Below are positions 38,841-48,757 of a stretch of DNA of 64,000 nt, piece by piece; position 1 is the stretch's first letter; each line of letters starts with the position of its first letter. This DNA is from Acinetobacter bouvetii (GTDB lineage Bacteria; Pseudomonadota; Gammaproteobacteria; Pseudomonadales; Moraxellaceae): assembly GCF_902753875.1 (NCBI RefSeq), contig NZ_CADDTS010000043.1, forward strand, positions 1 to 64,000, given 5' to 3'. A model generated the notes under the pieces. The model saw only the letters and a program-made list of their open reading frames with translations, ran no database searches and was not told the DNA's origin. Made by a program: the position numbers and the translations under genes.

Positions 38841-38987
38841 TTTATATATTCAGACTGTTATAGAATATTGGTGTTGATAAGAATATATTGGATTTCTACC
38901 AATACGACATACACAAAAGGTGTTGGATAGAAAAGTCTGCTAAAATTAATGCAACTTTTTTAATATAAAATGAATTTGGGAAAACCT

Positions 38988-39692
38988 ATGAGTAAAGCCT
39001 TACCCATCGCTGTCGCTATTATTTTAGGCGGTGCTGCTCTTGTACCTGTTTATTATGCAACTCAAAACCCTGCTACTGTGACATCAAAAGCATCAAAAAA
39101 TGCCTCTGCTGTGGAAAAAATCAGTTATGCACTTGGCTATGAAGTTGCACATCAAACACCACCTGAACTTGATATTAACAGTTTTGTTACAGGTGTACGC
39201 GAAGGCCATGCTCGTAACAAACCCGCTTATACTGAACAAGAGTTACAACAGGCTTACCAGCAATTCCAGAAGGAAATGCAGCAAAAGCAAGTTCAGCAAG
39301 CTCAGCAAGTGCAAACTGCTAGCGATTCATTCTTGACTGAAAATGCCAAAAAACCTGGTGTAAAAACCACAGCTTCCGGTTTACAGTACAAAATCACCAA
39401 AGAAGGTACAGGTAAACAACCTACTGCCAATTCTGTAGTCACTGTACATTACAAAGGCCAGCTGGTTGATGGTAAAGTGTTTGACAGTTCCATTGAACGT
39501 GGTCAACCGATTGAGTTTCCATTAAATCAAGTTATTCCGGGTTGGACTGAAGGTCTTCAGTTAATGAAAGAAGGTGGTAAAGCAACGCTGTATATCCCAT
39601 CGCAATTGGGCTATGGCGAACAAGGCGTTCCAGGCATGATTCCTGCTAATAGCACCCTAATTTTTGATGTGGAACTGATCAAAGTAAAATAA
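38988..39692 (+). CDS. fkpA: FKBP-type peptidyl-prolyl isomerase (FkpA-like), first of a pair
   Basis: This 234-aa protein should catalyse proline isomerisation in the periplasm or at the membrane. It has a signal or anchor segment at residues 5-22, an N-terminal dimerisation-like domain ([13 protein letters not shown], then a Gln-rich helix near residues 90-120) and a C-terminal FKBP domain with [18 protein letters not shown] and [17 protein letters not shown]. The ATG at 38988 is preceded by GGGA and preferred to one six codons upstream. It is the usual gene beside wzc in Acinetobacter K loci, but a capsule role is unproven. Confidence 0.9.
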   Translation: MSKALPIAVAIILGGAALVPVYYATQNPATVTSKASKNASAVEKISYALGYEVAHQTPPELDINSFVTGVREGHARNKPAYTEQELQQAYQQFQKEMQQKQVQQAQQVQTASDSFLTENAKKPGVKTTASGLQYKITKEGTGKQPTANSVVTVHYKGQLVDGKVFDSSIERGQPIEFPLNQVIPGWTEGLQLMKEGGKATLYIPSQLGYGEQGVPGMIPANSTLIFDVELIKVK

Positions 39693-39701
39693 CAAACTCA
39701 G

Positions 39702-39721
39702 AGGAGAGCGCTTGCTCTCCT
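39702..39721 (+). terminator. Weak hairpin between the two FKBP genes
   Basis: An 8-bp perfect stem (AGGAGAGC/GCTCTCCT) with a GCTT loop is followed by TATTTATCTT. It may attenuate rather than stop transcription into the second FKBP gene. Confidence 0.5.
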
Positions 39722-39742
39722 TATTTATCTTGAGATATCAGA

Positions 39743-40444
39743 ATGAAAACATCTATAACATTACTTTGTTTATGTATCTTTAGCACAACAGGTTTTACAA
39801 AAACCGTGACCAATACCAGTAGTCAAAAAGAACAGGTTGGTTACAGCTTTGGTTATTTAATGGGGCGCAGCAATGCTGAATCAATTAAAGATTTAGATCT
39901 GGATGCTTTCATGCTGGGTTTGAAAACAGCCAGTGAAGGCGGCAAATCAGCATTAACTGATGAAGAAATGGCACGTGTCCTGACCCTGCATAAAAAGCAG
40001 AGTGAAGCCAAACAACTGATTGAACTCAAACAAAAAGCCGAAGCCAATGCCAAAATTGGCGCGGAATTTCTAGCAGCCAATGCAAAAAAAGAAGGTATTC
40101 AAGTCACCAAATCTGGCTTGCAATATCAAATTTTGAAACCAGGCACGGGGAAATCACCTAAGGCCAATTCTACAGTTAAAGTCAATTATGAAGGCCGACT
40201 CATAGATGGTACTGTATTTGATAGTTCGATTGCCCGAAATCAGCCTGCTGAATTTCAGGTCAGCCAAGTGATTCAAGGCTGGACTGAAGGCTTGCAACTG
40301 ATGAAAGAAGGAGCAAAATACCGTTTCTTCATTCCAGCACAACTGGGCTATGGCCAAATTGGTTCCGGTGATGTCATCGAACCCAATAGCACTTTAATTT
40401 TTGACGTTGAATTGCTTGAAGTTTCACCTCAACCCTCTAAATAA
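39743..40444 (+). CDS. FKBP-type peptidyl-prolyl isomerase, second of a pair
   Basis: The 233-aa paralogue of the gene upstream has a cleavable-looking signal (residues 1-20), an N-terminal domain starting VGYSFGYLMGRSNAES and a C-terminal FKBP domain with VKVNYEGRLIDGTVFDSS and GYGQIGSGDVIEPNSTL. Both have the same two-domain layout, so the pair probably arose by tandem duplication, but they have diverged clearly. FklB/FkpA-type chaperone-isomerase activity is inferred. Confidence 0.88.
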   Translation: MKTSITLLCLCIFSTTGFTKTVTNTSSQKEQVGYSFGYLMGRSNAESIKDLDLDAFMLGLKTASEGGKSALTDEEMARVLTLHKKQSEAKQLIELKQKAEANAKIGAEFLAANAKKEGIQVTKSGLQYQILKPGTGKSPKANSTVKVNYEGRLIDGTVFDSSIARNQPAEFQVSQVIQGWTEGLQLMKEGAKYRFFIPAQLGYGQIGSGDVIEPNSTLIFDVELLEVSPQPSK

Positions 40445-40771
40445 TAAATGAGTTTTGAAAATAGCGAGTAGCGTGATTCTATGACCTGAGTCCTACTCAC
40501 TATACTTTAAAAATGCTTCAATCTGTGTTTAATTCCAAGCTGACATTCTCCAGCCATTATTTCAATTCCATCTCACTATTTTTCACTTTTTTAAAGCTTC
40601 AATACCACTAAAATCATATGTATTAAATATTTAGTTAAGATCAGCCATCATTAAAAGCATGTTTCAATTTATTGATAATTGTATGCCATCAAAATTCTCC
40701 CAATCTTGTACAATCAATTAAGAAATTAATTTAATCAAAACTTTTACATACTCATTACAAGGATTGAATTC
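40445..40771. other. Gene-free stretch before the dienelactone hydrolase gene
   Basis: The only structure seen is an imperfect inverted repeat, ATAGCGAGTAG (40461-40471) against CTACTCACTAT (40493-40503), 10 of 11 positions, shortly after the FKBP stop; it may end that transcript. The rest is AT-rich and should hold the promoter of the next gene, whose ribosome site AAGGA is clear. Confidence 0.45.
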
Positions 40772-41512
40772 ATGGCTTTCACCATTAAAACTCGCGAAAT
40801 TCAGTACACTGCAGCAGATGGAACACATTTAATTGGATACTTTGCAGCACCTGAATCAGCAAAACCAGTCGCGGGGGTGATCGTTTCACCCGAATGGTGG
40901 GGACGAAATGAATATACTGAGCAGCGTGCACGAGAACTGGCTGAACATGGTTATGCGGCCTTAGCCATTGATATGTATGGTGATAAAAAAGTCACCACTG
41001 CCGTGCCTCAAGCCAGTGCATGGATGATGCAAACCTTTGAAGATCCTGAAACAATTGTGACTCGTGCGTCTGCAGGTTTAAGCACATTAGCTGCGCAAGA
41101 AGAAGTAAATGCAGATAAACTGGCAGCAATAGGCTTCTGTTATGGTGGCAAAGTGGTGCTTGATCTGGCACGTTCTGGTGCAAATCTACAAGCTGTGGTG
41201 ACTTTCCATGCCAACTTGACTCCCAAAGCCCCTGCACAACCCGGACAGGTCAAGGCAGAAATTTTAGTGTTGCATGGTGAACTTGACAGCATGGTCAGCC
41301 TGGACGATGTGGCACGCTTTAAAGAGGAAATGCATGCTGCCCAAGTTGAGCATCAAGTAATTGTTTTTGAAGGTGCAAAACATGGCTTTAGCAACCCGCT
41401 TGCCGATGAGCGCGCCAAAGCCAATGGTGTTGATCTGGGCTATAATGCTGCTGCAGAACAACAAGGCTTATCTGCCATGTACGAATTATTAAAAAATCGA
41501 CTTGGTGAATAA
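40772..41512 (+). CDS. Dienelactone hydrolase family protein
   Basis: The 246-aa alpha/beta-hydrolase has the family's cysteine nucleophile in AIGFCYGGK near residue 125, the acid in LHGELDSMV near residue 171 and the His in AKHGFSN near residue 203. Studied members open the lactone of chloroaromatic or protoanemonin pathways, but there is no aromatic pathway nearby, so a general carboxymethylenebutenolidase-like or detoxifying hydrolase is as much as can be said. Confidence 0.85.
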   Translation: MAFTIKTREIQYTAADGTHLIGYFAAPESAKPVAGVIVSPEWWGRNEYTEQRARELAEHGYAALAIDMYGDKKVTTAVPQASAWMMQTFEDPETIVTRASAGLSTLAAQEEVNADKLAAIGFCYGGKVVLDLARSGANLQAVVTFHANLTPKAPAQPGQVKAEILVLHGELDSMVSLDDVARFKEEMHAAQVEHQVIVFEGAKHGFSNPLADERAKANGVDLGYNAAAEQQGLSAMYELLKNRLGE

Positions 41513-41585
41513 TAATGCAGGTAAAGATAGTTTCGCTATCTTTACCCATCCAGTGATCTGGGTATTTTAAAAAGAGGATTCGATA

Positions 41586-41948
41586 ATGACTGAAAAAAAT
41601 TGTGCCTATTGCAACTTTGATGAATATGACATCATTGATAAAAATGATTTCGGTGTGATTTTGCCTGAACCACATGCTTTATCGAAAGGTCATTCCGTCA
41701 TCGTTCCTCTACGTCATGTCAGCTCTTTTTTTGATATTACCGAAAATGAGCGTAAAAGTTTGATGTCCTTACTCGAGCTGGCCCGTAACGAGCTGCAATT
41801 ACGCCACCATCCTGCGGGTTTTCATATTGGATTCAATGATGGTACGGTCTTTGGTGAAGCTTCGGAACATTTGCACATTCATATTATTCCGCGCTATGAA
41901 GGTCAAGCCTTGCAACTGGATGAACGCTGGGGCATGAGCAGTAAATAA
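41586..41948 (+). CDS. HIT-family nucleotide hydrolase/transferase
   Basis: The 120-aa protein has the histidine triad in HLHIHIIPRY near residue 97, whose middle His forms the nucleotidyl intermediate, and a CAYCNF cysteine pair near the start that may bind zinc. HIT proteins act on adenylated or guanylated small molecules such as Ap4A or aminoacyl-AMP; the substrate here is unknown. A strong terminator follows it. Confidence 0.87.
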   Translation: MTEKNCAYCNFDEYDIIDKNDFGVILPEPHALSKGHSVIVPLRHVSSFFDITENERKSLMSLLELARNELQLRHHPAGFHIGFNDGTVFGEASEHLHIHIIPRYEGQALQLDERWGMSSK

Positions 41949-41977
41949 AATATCGTTTTAAACGCTCATCCAAAATA

Positions 41978-42005
41978 AAAAAATGATGCTTCGGCATCAT
42001 TTTTT
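41978..42005 (+). terminator. Rho-independent terminator with TTCG tetraloop
   Basis: A 12-bp stem (41978-41989 with 41994-42005) built on TGATGC/GCATCA is closed by a TTCG loop and flanked by A- and T-runs. It ends the HIT transcript ahead of mutY. Confidence 0.85.
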
Positions 42006-42077
42006 ATGTCGGGTGACAAGCACAGTGTCACGCCAATTTTCGTTATACTATTCATCTATCCCTCATACCCGGTTCAC

Positions 42078-43112
42078 ATGTCACAGTTTTCTTTTGCCAC
42101 CGCCCTTCTTTCCTGGTTTGACGTGCATGGTCGTCATGATTTGCCTTGGCAAGTGGCAGATGATCCTTACAAGGTCTGGGTCTCTGAAATCATGTTACAG
42201 CAGACCCAGGTCAAAACAGTGCTGCAATATTTCGAGCGTTTTATTCAGCGCTTTCCGACTGTAAAAGATTTAGGCCACGCCAGTTGGGATGATGTCGCTC
42301 CCTATTGGGCTGGACTGGGTTACTATGCACGTGCACGCAACTTGCATAAAGCAGCAGGCATCGTGGCCCGTCAAGCGCATTTTCCCGCTACACGTGAAGC
42401 ATGGATGGAACTGCCCGGGATTGGTCCTTCCACTGCGGGAGCATTGATGTCGCTGGGTCTGCGTCAGTATGGTGTCATTATGGATGGCAATGTCAAACGG
42501 GTATTGGCGCGTTTTTTTGCCATTGAGGATGATCTATCCAAACCTGTGCATGAACGTGCCATGTGGCAACTGGCTGAACAGCTTTGCCCCACAGAGCGCA
42601 ATCATGACTACACTCAGGCGATTATGGATCTGGGGGCAACCATCTGTACACCGAAAAAACCGTTATGTTTATATTGCCCGATGCAAGCACATTGCAAAGC
42701 CCATCAACAAGGGCTGGAAACTGAACTGCCATTTAAAAAAGCCAAAAAGCCTGTTCCAGTAAAATCGGCACAGGTTCTGCTGATTCAGTCCGAGCAGCAA
42801 TGGTTATGGCAACAGCGCCCGAATAGCGGCTTATGGGGCGGTTTATGGTGCTTGCCGATTATTGAAGATCCAACCGAGTTTACGGCACTCTGCCAATCTT
42901 TAGGACTCAAAAAAGTCCTTCAACGTGCTGAAATCACGCATAGTTTTACCCATTTTACCTGGCAACTGGAAGCCGTCTGCTTTGAAGTCGAAGCGGATCA
43001 GCAAGAACATCTGGCTATTGAACTGAGCGGCAGTTGGCTCAGCCCAGAAACAGTAACGAGTATGGGTATTCCTACGGCCATGAAAAAATTGATCTCTGCC
43101 GTGAATCTATGA
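42078..43112 (+). CDS. mutY: A/G-specific adenine glycosylase MutY
   Basis: MutY removes adenine mispaired with 8-oxoguanine. The 344-aa protein has the catalytic Glu in SEIMLQQTQV near residue 36, a helix-hairpin-helix with LPGIGPSTAGAL near residue 115, the catalytic Asp in YTQAIMDLGA near residue 180, and the 4Fe-4S cysteines in CTPKKPLCLYCPMQAHC. A C-terminal NUDIX-like domain recognises oxoG. The ATG at 42078 is chosen because homology begins there; an upstream in-frame start would add 24 residues that do not look conserved. Confidence 0.95.
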   Translation: MSQFSFATALLSWFDVHGRHDLPWQVADDPYKVWVSEIMLQQTQVKTVLQYFERFIQRFPTVKDLGHASWDDVAPYWAGLGYYARARNLHKAAGIVARQAHFPATREAWMELPGIGPSTAGALMSLGLRQYGVIMDGNVKRVLARFFAIEDDLSKPVHERAMWQLAEQLCPTERNHDYTQAIMDLGATICTPKKPLCLYCPMQAHCKAHQQGLETELPFKKAKKPVPVKSAQVLLIQSEQQWLWQQRPNSGLWGGLWCLPIIEDPTEFTALCQSLGLKKVLQRAEITHSFTHFTWQLEAVCFEVEADQQEHLAIELSGSWLSPETVTSMGIPTAMKKLISAVNL

Positions 43113-43173
43113 CATAGTCAGGCACTGTACTTCGAAGAATTTTCACATTAATTAGAATGAAAAAGGATGCACA

Positions 43174-43716
43174 GTGCGACGTTTGATTTCGACCTTATTG
43201 TTGGGTTTTAGCATTTTATGGATTGCTGCCTGTACTTCTAGCCCCCAAAAGCCTTCAACTACCCCACTGCCAGCCGAGCAAGTCAAAAAACTGAAAAGTA
43301 TGCAGCTGAAATCATCCTTGCCTATTCCGGTACAGCATGTAAAAGCCAAACAGTTAAAGGATACTTGGGGAGCATCCCGCAGCAGTGGTCGTACCCATGA
43401 AGGCATTGACATCATGGCTCCACGTGGAACAAAAGTGTTTAGTGCAACCGAAGGCTTAATTGCCGACTTACGCAATAACAATTTGGGTGGTAAAGTGGTG
43501 TGGATTATGGGACCGGGTGGCTCTTGGCATTACTATGCACATCTTGATGAGCATAAACGCGGTTTAAGCGTTGGAGATTATGTCAAAAAGGGTGATCTGA
43601 TTGGTTATGTCGGCAATACCGGCAATGCGCGGCATACCGCTCCCCATTTGCATTACGGCATTTATCTTGACGGTAAAGGTCGTGGCGTGGTCAATCCCTA
43701 TCCGTATTTACGTTAA
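43174..43716 (+). CDS. M23-family peptidase lipoprotein (LytM domain)
   Basis: The 180-aa protein starts at GTG and has a lipobox (LWIAAC, Cys near residue 20), so it is probably anchored in the envelope. The LytM domain keeps the zinc ligands: HEGID near residue 71 and HLHYG near residue 154. It could therefore cleave peptidoglycan cross-bridges, unlike degenerate EnvC/NlpD-type activators. The conserved GRTHEGIDIMAPRGTKV start of the domain is near residue 68. Its specific substrate is unknown. Confidence 0.88.
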   Translation: MRRLISTLLLGFSILWIAACTSSPQKPSTTPLPAEQVKKLKSMQLKSSLPIPVQHVKAKQLKDTWGASRSSGRTHEGIDIMAPRGTKVFSATEGLIADLRNNNLGGKVVWIMGPGGSWHYYAHLDEHKRGLSVGDYVKKGDLIGYVGNTGNARHTAPHLHYGIYLDGKGRGVVNPYPYLR

Positions 43717-43733
43717 TTTTTTAGGAACTATTC

Positions 43734-43979
43734 ATGTCAGAAGCGTTGATCAACCGTTTGGTCGAATTTGCTGAATCAGGCAATCAACAGAAAATTGTTT
43801 TGGCGGGACAAACCTACCAGGGCTGGGTGATGGAAATTACCGAAGACGCGCTTTTGATCAGTACCGGTTTTGCAGAAAAAACCGGCAAAGACATGTGGAT
43901 TCAGTTCAGTGATTTACCGCAAGCAGAATTGTATTACTGGGATAACCAGCAAGATCAATGGACCGAATTTAAACTCTAA
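43734..43979 (+). CDS. Small protein of unknown function
   Basis: The 81-aa protein is acidic, has no signal peptide or membrane segment and no cysteines. It looks like a short alpha-beta fold: a helix (LINRLVEFAESGN), then strands (KIVLAGQTYQGWVMEITEDALLIS in outline) and a Trp/Tyr-rich end. It starts 17 bases after the M23 gene and is 21 bases before tag, so all three may share a transcript. I do not recognise the family. Confidence 0.7.
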   Translation: MSEALINRLVEFAESGNQQKIVLAGQTYQGWVMEITEDALLISTGFAEKTGKDMWIQFSDLPQAELYYWDNQQDQWTEFKL

Positions 43980-44000
43980 ACCATCCATGGAGCATCAAAT

Positions 44001-44573
44001 ATGTCGATTCAACGCTGTGGTTGGTGCTCAAATGATGCTCTTTATATTGCTTATCATGACCATGAGTGGGGAGTTCCCAGTCATGATGAAGCGCATTTAT
44101 TTGAAATGCTGTGTCTGGAAGGTCAGCAAGCCGGTTTATCCTGGATTACCGTGCTAAGAAAACGGGACAGCTATCGGCAACATTTTTTCCAATATCCAAT
44201 TGCCAAGATTGCCCAATTCAGTGATGCGGATCTGCAAGAGAAACTTAAAGATGCAGGTCTGATCCGGCATATCGGCAAGCTGACAGCGATTCGGGATAAT
44301 GCGATTGCCTGGCAACATTTAATCCAGGAATTAAAACCCCAACAGCTGACTGTCAGTAACTGGTTATGGCATTTTGTTCAGCAGCAGCCACTTAACAATG
44401 ATGTTGCGGATTACCGCCAAGCACCTGCCCAAACTGACATCAGCATTGCACTTTCCAAAGCCTTAAAAAAGAAAGGTTTTAAATTTGTGGGACCGACCAC
44501 CTGTTATGCATTTATGCAAGCCGTCGGCATGGTCAATGACCACGAAAACCATTGCCATTTTAAAACATCTTGA
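44001..44573 (+). CDS. tag: DNA-3-methyladenine glycosylase I
   Basis: Tag excises 3-methyladenine from alkylated DNA. The 190-aa protein has the family start RCGWCSNDALYIAYHDHEWG, with zinc-ligand Cys near residue 5 and His near residue 18, GLSWITVLRKRDSYR near residue 49, and the C-terminal VGMVNDHENHCH zinc site. Length is as in E. coli Tag (187 aa). It is probably co-transcribed with the small gene upstream. Confidence 0.93.
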   Translation: MSIQRCGWCSNDALYIAYHDHEWGVPSHDEAHLFEMLCLEGQQAGLSWITVLRKRDSYRQHFFQYPIAKIAQFSDADLQEKLKDAGLIRHIGKLTAIRDNAIAWQHLIQELKPQQLTVSNWLWHFVQQQPLNNDVADYRQAPAQTDISIALSKALKKKGFKFVGPTTCYAFMQAVGMVNDHENHCHFKTS

Positions 44574-44604
44574 TTCATCGATTGGATTATAAAAGGATTT
44601 TACC

Positions 44605-45627
44605 ATGAGCGATAACATCATTCAGGCCTATGCAGCCATGCAAGCCGGTGCAGCACTTGAAGCCTATCAGTTTGATGCAGGTGAACTACTGCCCCATCAA
44701 GTTGAAGTCAAAGTCGAATACTGCGGTTTATGCCATTCAGATATTTCAGTGATCAATAATGACTGGAGATCTTCAGTTTATCCGGTGGTGGCTGGGCATG
44801 AAATTATCGGTACTATCACTCAACTGGGTTCAGAAGCCAAAGGTTTGCAAGTTGGGCAACGGGTCGGGATTGGCTGGACAGCTGAAAGTTGCCAGTATTG
44901 CGATCCCTGTGTATCTGGTCAGCAAGTCATGTGTAGCGGTGAGAAAAAAGCGACGATTGTTGGTCATGCCGGTGGTTTTGCCGACAAAGTCCGTGCCGGC
45001 TGGCAATGGGTGATTCCCCTGCCCGAAGATCTGGATCCTGAAAGCGCTGGTCCACTACTTTGTGGCGGTATTACCGTATTTGACCCGATTCTCAAACATC
45101 AGATTCAAGCAATTCACCATGTGGGTGTGATTGGCATTGGCGGTTTGGGTCATATGGCGATTAAACTGCTCAAAGCCTGGGGCTGTGAAATCACCGCCTT
45201 TACCTCCAATTTAGACAAAACCGATGAACTGAAAGCCATGGGTGCAGATCATGTGGTTAATAGCCGTGATGGAACTGCACTGAAGGCCCAGCGCAGTAAA
45301 TTCGATTTGTTACTCAGTACCGTGAATGTGACTCTGGACTGGCCTGCCTATTTAAATACACTGGCGCCTAACGGCACTGTCCATATGCTGGGTCTGGCAC
45401 TTGAACCGATGCAAATTCCTGCCGGAATGCTGATTGGCGGGGCAAAATCGGTGACGGGCTCTCCCACAGGTTCTCCTGCTGCCCTGCGTCAGTTATTAAA
45501 ATTTGCAGCACGTAAAAATATCGCGCCACAAATTGAAGTCTTCCCGATGTCACAGCTCAATGAGGCCATTGAACATTTGCATTCAGGCCAAGCCCGTTAT
45601 CGCATTGTATTAAAAGCTGATTTTTAA
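44605..45627 (+). CDS. Zinc-dependent NAD(P) alcohol dehydrogenase (YahK/cinnamyl type)
   Basis: This medium-chain dehydrogenase should interconvert aldehydes and alcohols. The 340-aa protein has the catalytic zinc Cys in CGLCHSD near residue 37, GHEIIG near residue 62, the four-Cys structural zinc loop [15 protein letters not shown] near residues 98-112, and the Rossmann [11 protein letters not shown] near residue 175. The pattern places it near E. coli YahK/YjgB and plant cinnamyl alcohol dehydrogenases. Its native substrate is unknown. Confidence 0.9.
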   Translation: MSDNIIQAYAAMQAGAALEAYQFDAGELLPHQVEVKVEYCGLCHSDISVINNDWRSSVYPVVAGHEIIGTITQLGSEAKGLQVGQRVGIGWTAESCQYCDPCVSGQQVMCSGEKKATIVGHAGGFADKVRAGWQWVIPLPEDLDPESAGPLLCGGITVFDPILKHQIQAIHHVGVIGIGGLGHMAIKLLKAWGCEITAFTSNLDKTDELKAMGADHVVNSRDGTALKAQRSKFDLLLSTVNVTLDWPAYLNTLAPNGTVHMLGLALEPMQIPAGMLIGGAKSVTGSPTGSPAALRQLLKFAARKNIAPQIEVFPMSQLNEAIEHLHSGQARYRIVLKADF

Positions 45628-45658
45628 TTGCTTCTGGATTTTAATTAAAATGTGAATC

Positions 45659-45691
45659 TCATCTGCCAAGACTGGATGGCTTGGCAGATGA
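45659..45691. terminator. Bidirectional terminator-like hairpin
   Basis: A 12-bp perfect stem (45659-45670 with 45680-45691, core ATCTGCCAAG/CTTGGCAGAT) with a nine-base loop lies between two convergent gene ends. It lacks a strong T-run. Confidence 0.6.
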
Positions 45692-45717
45692 CTCGGACAT
45701 TACATCCATTCAATCCC

Positions 45718-46608
45718 TTATAAATAACTTGCTAGCTTCTGCGCCAGAAACTCGATAAACAGATGCACCCGTTTCGGCAGATGCTCTTGGCGATAATAGA
45801 CCGCATGAATTTGTTGATACTGTAGCTGAATAGAGTCTTCAAATAAGGCCACCAGACGACCAGAACGCACATCCTCCTGAATCAAAAATTGAGATAAACA
45901 GCTGATCCCGATACCCTCCAAAGTCAGCTGTCGAACGGTTTCTCCATTTGAGGCCTTGATTTTAGGCTGAACCCTCACCTGTTCGCTATTGACCTGAATC
46001 GGCCAGGTATTTAAATGTGTCGGCTGGCTAAAGCCCAGTAAAGTATGGCTAGATAGATCGGCCGGAGATTGCGGTGTGCCATGTTGTTGCAAATAAGCAG
46101 GATTCGCCACCACATATAAACGGCTGCGACACAGTAATCGGGCATGCAGGCTGGAATCGTGCAGTTCACCAAAGCGGATGGCAACATCGGTTTTATGTTC
46201 CAGTAAATCAATCACCTGATCATGGTTGTTCAGTTCAATTTCGATATGCGGATAGTGCTGGATAAACTCCTGAATCAGCGGCACGATCACATGCAAAACA
46301 AATGGTGTGGCTGAATCCACCCGAATCAGACCGGCAGTATCACTATCCGATTTCAGCAAGGCATCTTCCGCTTCAGACAAATCATTTAAAATTTTACGGG
46401 CTTTTTCAAGAAACAGTTGCCCTTCCTGGGTCAGTTTAAGTTTACGCGTGGTCCGTTCCAGCAGGGTCACATGCAGCTTGTTTTCCAGTCGTTGCAAGGC
46501 ACGACTCACCCCCGAAGTGGTCTGCCCCAGACGCTCTGCGGCCATGACAATAGAGCCACTATCGACAATGCTGACAAAAGCATGGAGTTCCTCAATGGTT
46601 GATTTCAT
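45718..46608 (-). CDS. LysR-family transcriptional regulator
   Basis: The 296-aa protein has an N-terminal winged helix-turn-helix (AERLGQTTSGVSRALQRLE near residue 24) and a type 2 periplasmic-binding-like effector domain from about residue 90. It is divergent from the aldo/keto reductase-MFS pair with about 110 bases between starts, the usual arrangement for a regulator of the opposite genes. Effector and targets are inferred only from this layout. Confidence 0.9.
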   Translation of the reverse strand: MKSTIEELHAFVSIVDSGSIVMAAERLGQTTSGVSRALQRLENKLHVTLLERTTRKLKLTQEGQLFLEKARKILNDLSEAEDALLKSDSDTAGLIRVDSATPFVLHVIVPLIQEFIQHYPHIEIELNNHDQVIDLLEHKTDVAIRFGELHDSSLHARLLCRSRLYVVANPAYLQQHGTPQSPADLSSHTLLGFSQPTHLNTWPIQVNSEQVRVQPKIKASNGETVRQLTLEGIGISCLSQFLIQEDVRSGRLVALFEDSIQLQYQQIHAVYYRQEHLPKRVHLFIEFLAQKLASYL

Positions 46609-46720
46609 CTGCCACTCATTTTTTGATTTTTAGTCAATAATATTTTGCAAATTAACGTATTTTTTAGCAACAATAAAAGCTTCAAAATTGCACTTATCTT
46701 CAAAACTTACAGATTGCATT

Positions 46721-47530
46721 ATGATTGTTCCAAAATTTGGGATGGGCACCTTTCGTCTGTCCGGCCAAACTCTCATTGATTCAGTCACGACTGCACTTGA
46801 GGTCGGTTACCGTGCAGTCGATACCGCGCAGATTTATGCCAATGAAGCAGATGTGGGTCAAGCGATTGCTGAAAGTCCCGTTCAGCGGAATGATCTGTTT
46901 ATCACCACCAAAATCTGGACTGAACATTATGCTCCGGAAAAGCTGATTTCGAGTTTAAAAGACAGTTTGCAGAAACTGCGGACCGATGCGGTCAATCTGA
47001 CCTTGATTCATTGGCCGGCACCGAAACTGGGAGTATCTATTGCTGAAGTCATGCAGGCACTTTTACAGGCTAAACAGCAAGGCTTAACTGAACATATTGG
47101 GATTTCCAACTTCAATATTGAACTCACTCAGCAAGCCATTGAATGTATTGGGCGCGAGCATATTGCAACCAATCAAATTGAACTGAGTCCCTATCTGCAA
47201 AATCATCGTCTGATAGAATTTTTACAGTCACAAAATATTGATGTGACCTCTTATATGACCTTGGCTTATGGCAAAGTGCTGAACGATCCTGTGCTGCAGG
47301 AAATTGCGGCCCAGCATCAGGCATCGAGTGCCCAAATTGCCTTGGCGTGGGCCTTACAGCAAGGTTTTGCCGTGATTCCATCTTCTACCCAACGCGAGCA
47401 CATGATGGCTAATTTTGCAGCTCAGGACATTCAGCTCACTCAAGAGGAAATGGCGGCCATCAGGCATTTGGAACGTAATGGCCGTGAGGTAAATCCGGAA
47501 GCATTGGCCCCACTTTGGGATGAAGATTAA
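46721..47530 (+). CDS. Aldo/keto reductase (DkgB-like)
   Basis: The 269-aa NADPH-dependent reductase of the AKR superfamily has GMGTFRL near the start, [17 protein letters not shown] near residue 30 with the catalytic Asp and Tyr, [10 protein letters not shown] near residue 95 with the His, and a C-terminal [15 protein letters not shown] coenzyme motif. It resembles 2,5-diketo-gluconate reductase B and probably acts on methylglyoxal or similar aldehydes. The ATG at 46721 is preferred to a TTG 11 codons upstream. The MFS gene starts 4 bases after its stop. Confidence 0.88.
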   Translation: MIVPKFGMGTFRLSGQTLIDSVTTALEVGYRAVDTAQIYANEADVGQAIAESPVQRNDLFITTKIWTEHYAPEKLISSLKDSLQKLRTDAVNLTLIHWPAPKLGVSIAEVMQALLQAKQQGLTEHIGISNFNIELTQQAIECIGREHIATNQIELSPYLQNHRLIEFLQSQNIDVTSYMTLAYGKVLNDPVLQEIAAQHQASSAQIALAWALQQGFAVIPSSTQREHMMANFAAQDIQLTQEEMAAIRHLERNGREVNPEALAPLWDED

Positions 47531-47533
47531 GCG

Positions 47534-48709
47534 ATGAAAATAAATTTTCCTTTACTGGCGCTGGCAATTGGCGCCTTTGCGATTGGCACCACCGAATTTT
47601 CACCGATGGGTTTTCTGCCGGAGATTGCACAGGACCTGAGCGTTTCCATTCCCCGTGCCGGGATCTTGATTAGTGCCTATGCCTTGGGGGTGATGCTGGG
47701 TGCGCCGCTGATGACGCTATGGCTGAGTCACTATTCCAAACGTAAATCTTTAATTTTACTGATGATGATCTTTACGCTGGGCAATCTTCTGGCCACGCTA
47801 GCCCCGAGCTATTTAGGCTTGATAGGTGCACGTATCATCACCAGTTTAAATCACGGCGCTTTCTTTGGTATTGGATCGGTGGTGGCAGCCAGTGTAGTGC
47901 CGAAAGACAAACAGGCCAGTGCGGTCACAATGATGTTTATGGGGCTGACCATTGCCAATATTGGTGGGGTACCGCTTGCTACCTGGGTGGGTCAACATAT
48001 TGGATGGCGCATGGCGTTTCTGGGGATATCCCTGCTCGGTCTCATCACCATCTTCTCTTTATGGAAAGCGCTACCCGAAGGGCAAAGCAGCATGAAACCC
48101 AATGTCAGACAGGAACTGGGCGTTTTAACCCGTCTGCCTGTGATCTTGGCCTTGCTGACCACCGTGATGAGTGCGGGTGCCATGTTTGCCTTATATACCT
48201 ATATTGCACCAAGCCTAAACAGCTTTACTCAGGCATCTCCCGAGCTGATTACCCTGATGCTGGTCTTGATTGGAGTCGGATTTTCCATTGGCAATCATCT
48301 GGGCGGTAAATTTGCCGATTTGTCTCTAGATAAAACCCTGATCAGCTTTTTAGTGCTGCTCATGCTGATGATGCTGCTATTTCCTGTGTTAGCGACCACT
48401 GCGATTGGTGCGGGATTGGCTTTAATCATTTGGGGTGCGGCGGCTTTTGCTGTAGTTCCACCACTGCAAATGCGGGTAATGTCAGTGGCCCACGAAGCGC
48501 CTGGCTTAGCCTCTTCCGTAAATATTGGCGCATTTAATCTGGGTAATGCCTTGGGTGCCATTGCCGGAGCGAGTGTACTGAATATGGGACTCAACTATAC
48601 GGCAGTGTCCTTTGCGGGAGCAGGATTAAGCGCGCTGGCCTTGGTGCTGGTTTTAGTTCAGATGAAGCTTGTAGCCCAGAAGGAAATGAACGCCGCACAG
48701 TGTTCATAA
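47534..48709 (+). CDS. MFS transporter (AraJ/YdhP-like, sugar efflux type)
   Basis: The 391-aa protein has about twelve membrane segments and the FAIGTTEFSPMGFLPEIAQDL start seen in AraJ/YdhP-type drug or sugar efflux transporters. It also has the motif between segments 2 and 3 (LSHYSKRKSL). It is probably coupled with the aldo/keto reductase gene and controlled by the divergent LysR. Substrate unknown. Confidence 0.85.
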   Translation: MKINFPLLALAIGAFAIGTTEFSPMGFLPEIAQDLSVSIPRAGILISAYALGVMLGAPLMTLWLSHYSKRKSLILLMMIFTLGNLLATLAPSYLGLIGARIITSLNHGAFFGIGSVVAASVVPKDKQASAVTMMFMGLTIANIGGVPLATWVGQHIGWRMAFLGISLLGLITIFSLWKALPEGQSSMKPNVRQELGVLTRLPVILALLTTVMSAGAMFALYTYIAPSLNSFTQASPELITLMLVLIGVGFSIGNHLGGKFADLSLDKTLISFLVLLMLMMLLFPVLATTAIGAGLALIIWGAAAFAVVPPLQMRVMSVAHEAPGLASSVNIGAFNLGNALGAIAGASVLNMGLNYTAVSFAGAGLSALALVLVLVQMKLVAQKEMNAAQCS

Positions 48710-48718
48710 AATAATGAA

Positions 48719-48749
48719 ATCCAAAGTCCACCTGATGCGGACTTTGGAT
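48719..48749. terminator. Bidirectional terminator-like hairpin
   Basis: An 11-bp perfect stem (48719-48729 with 48739-48749, ATCCAAAGTCC and its complement) with a nine-base loop lies between the convergent MFS and START-domain genes. The T-run is poor. Confidence 0.6.
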
Positions 48750-48757
48750 GCTGCGGA

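Noticed and set aside
40445-40771. A small RNA or short gene between the FKBP and hydrolase genes
   Set aside because: Only a weak imperfect inverted repeat was found, without a promoter-terminator pair around it.
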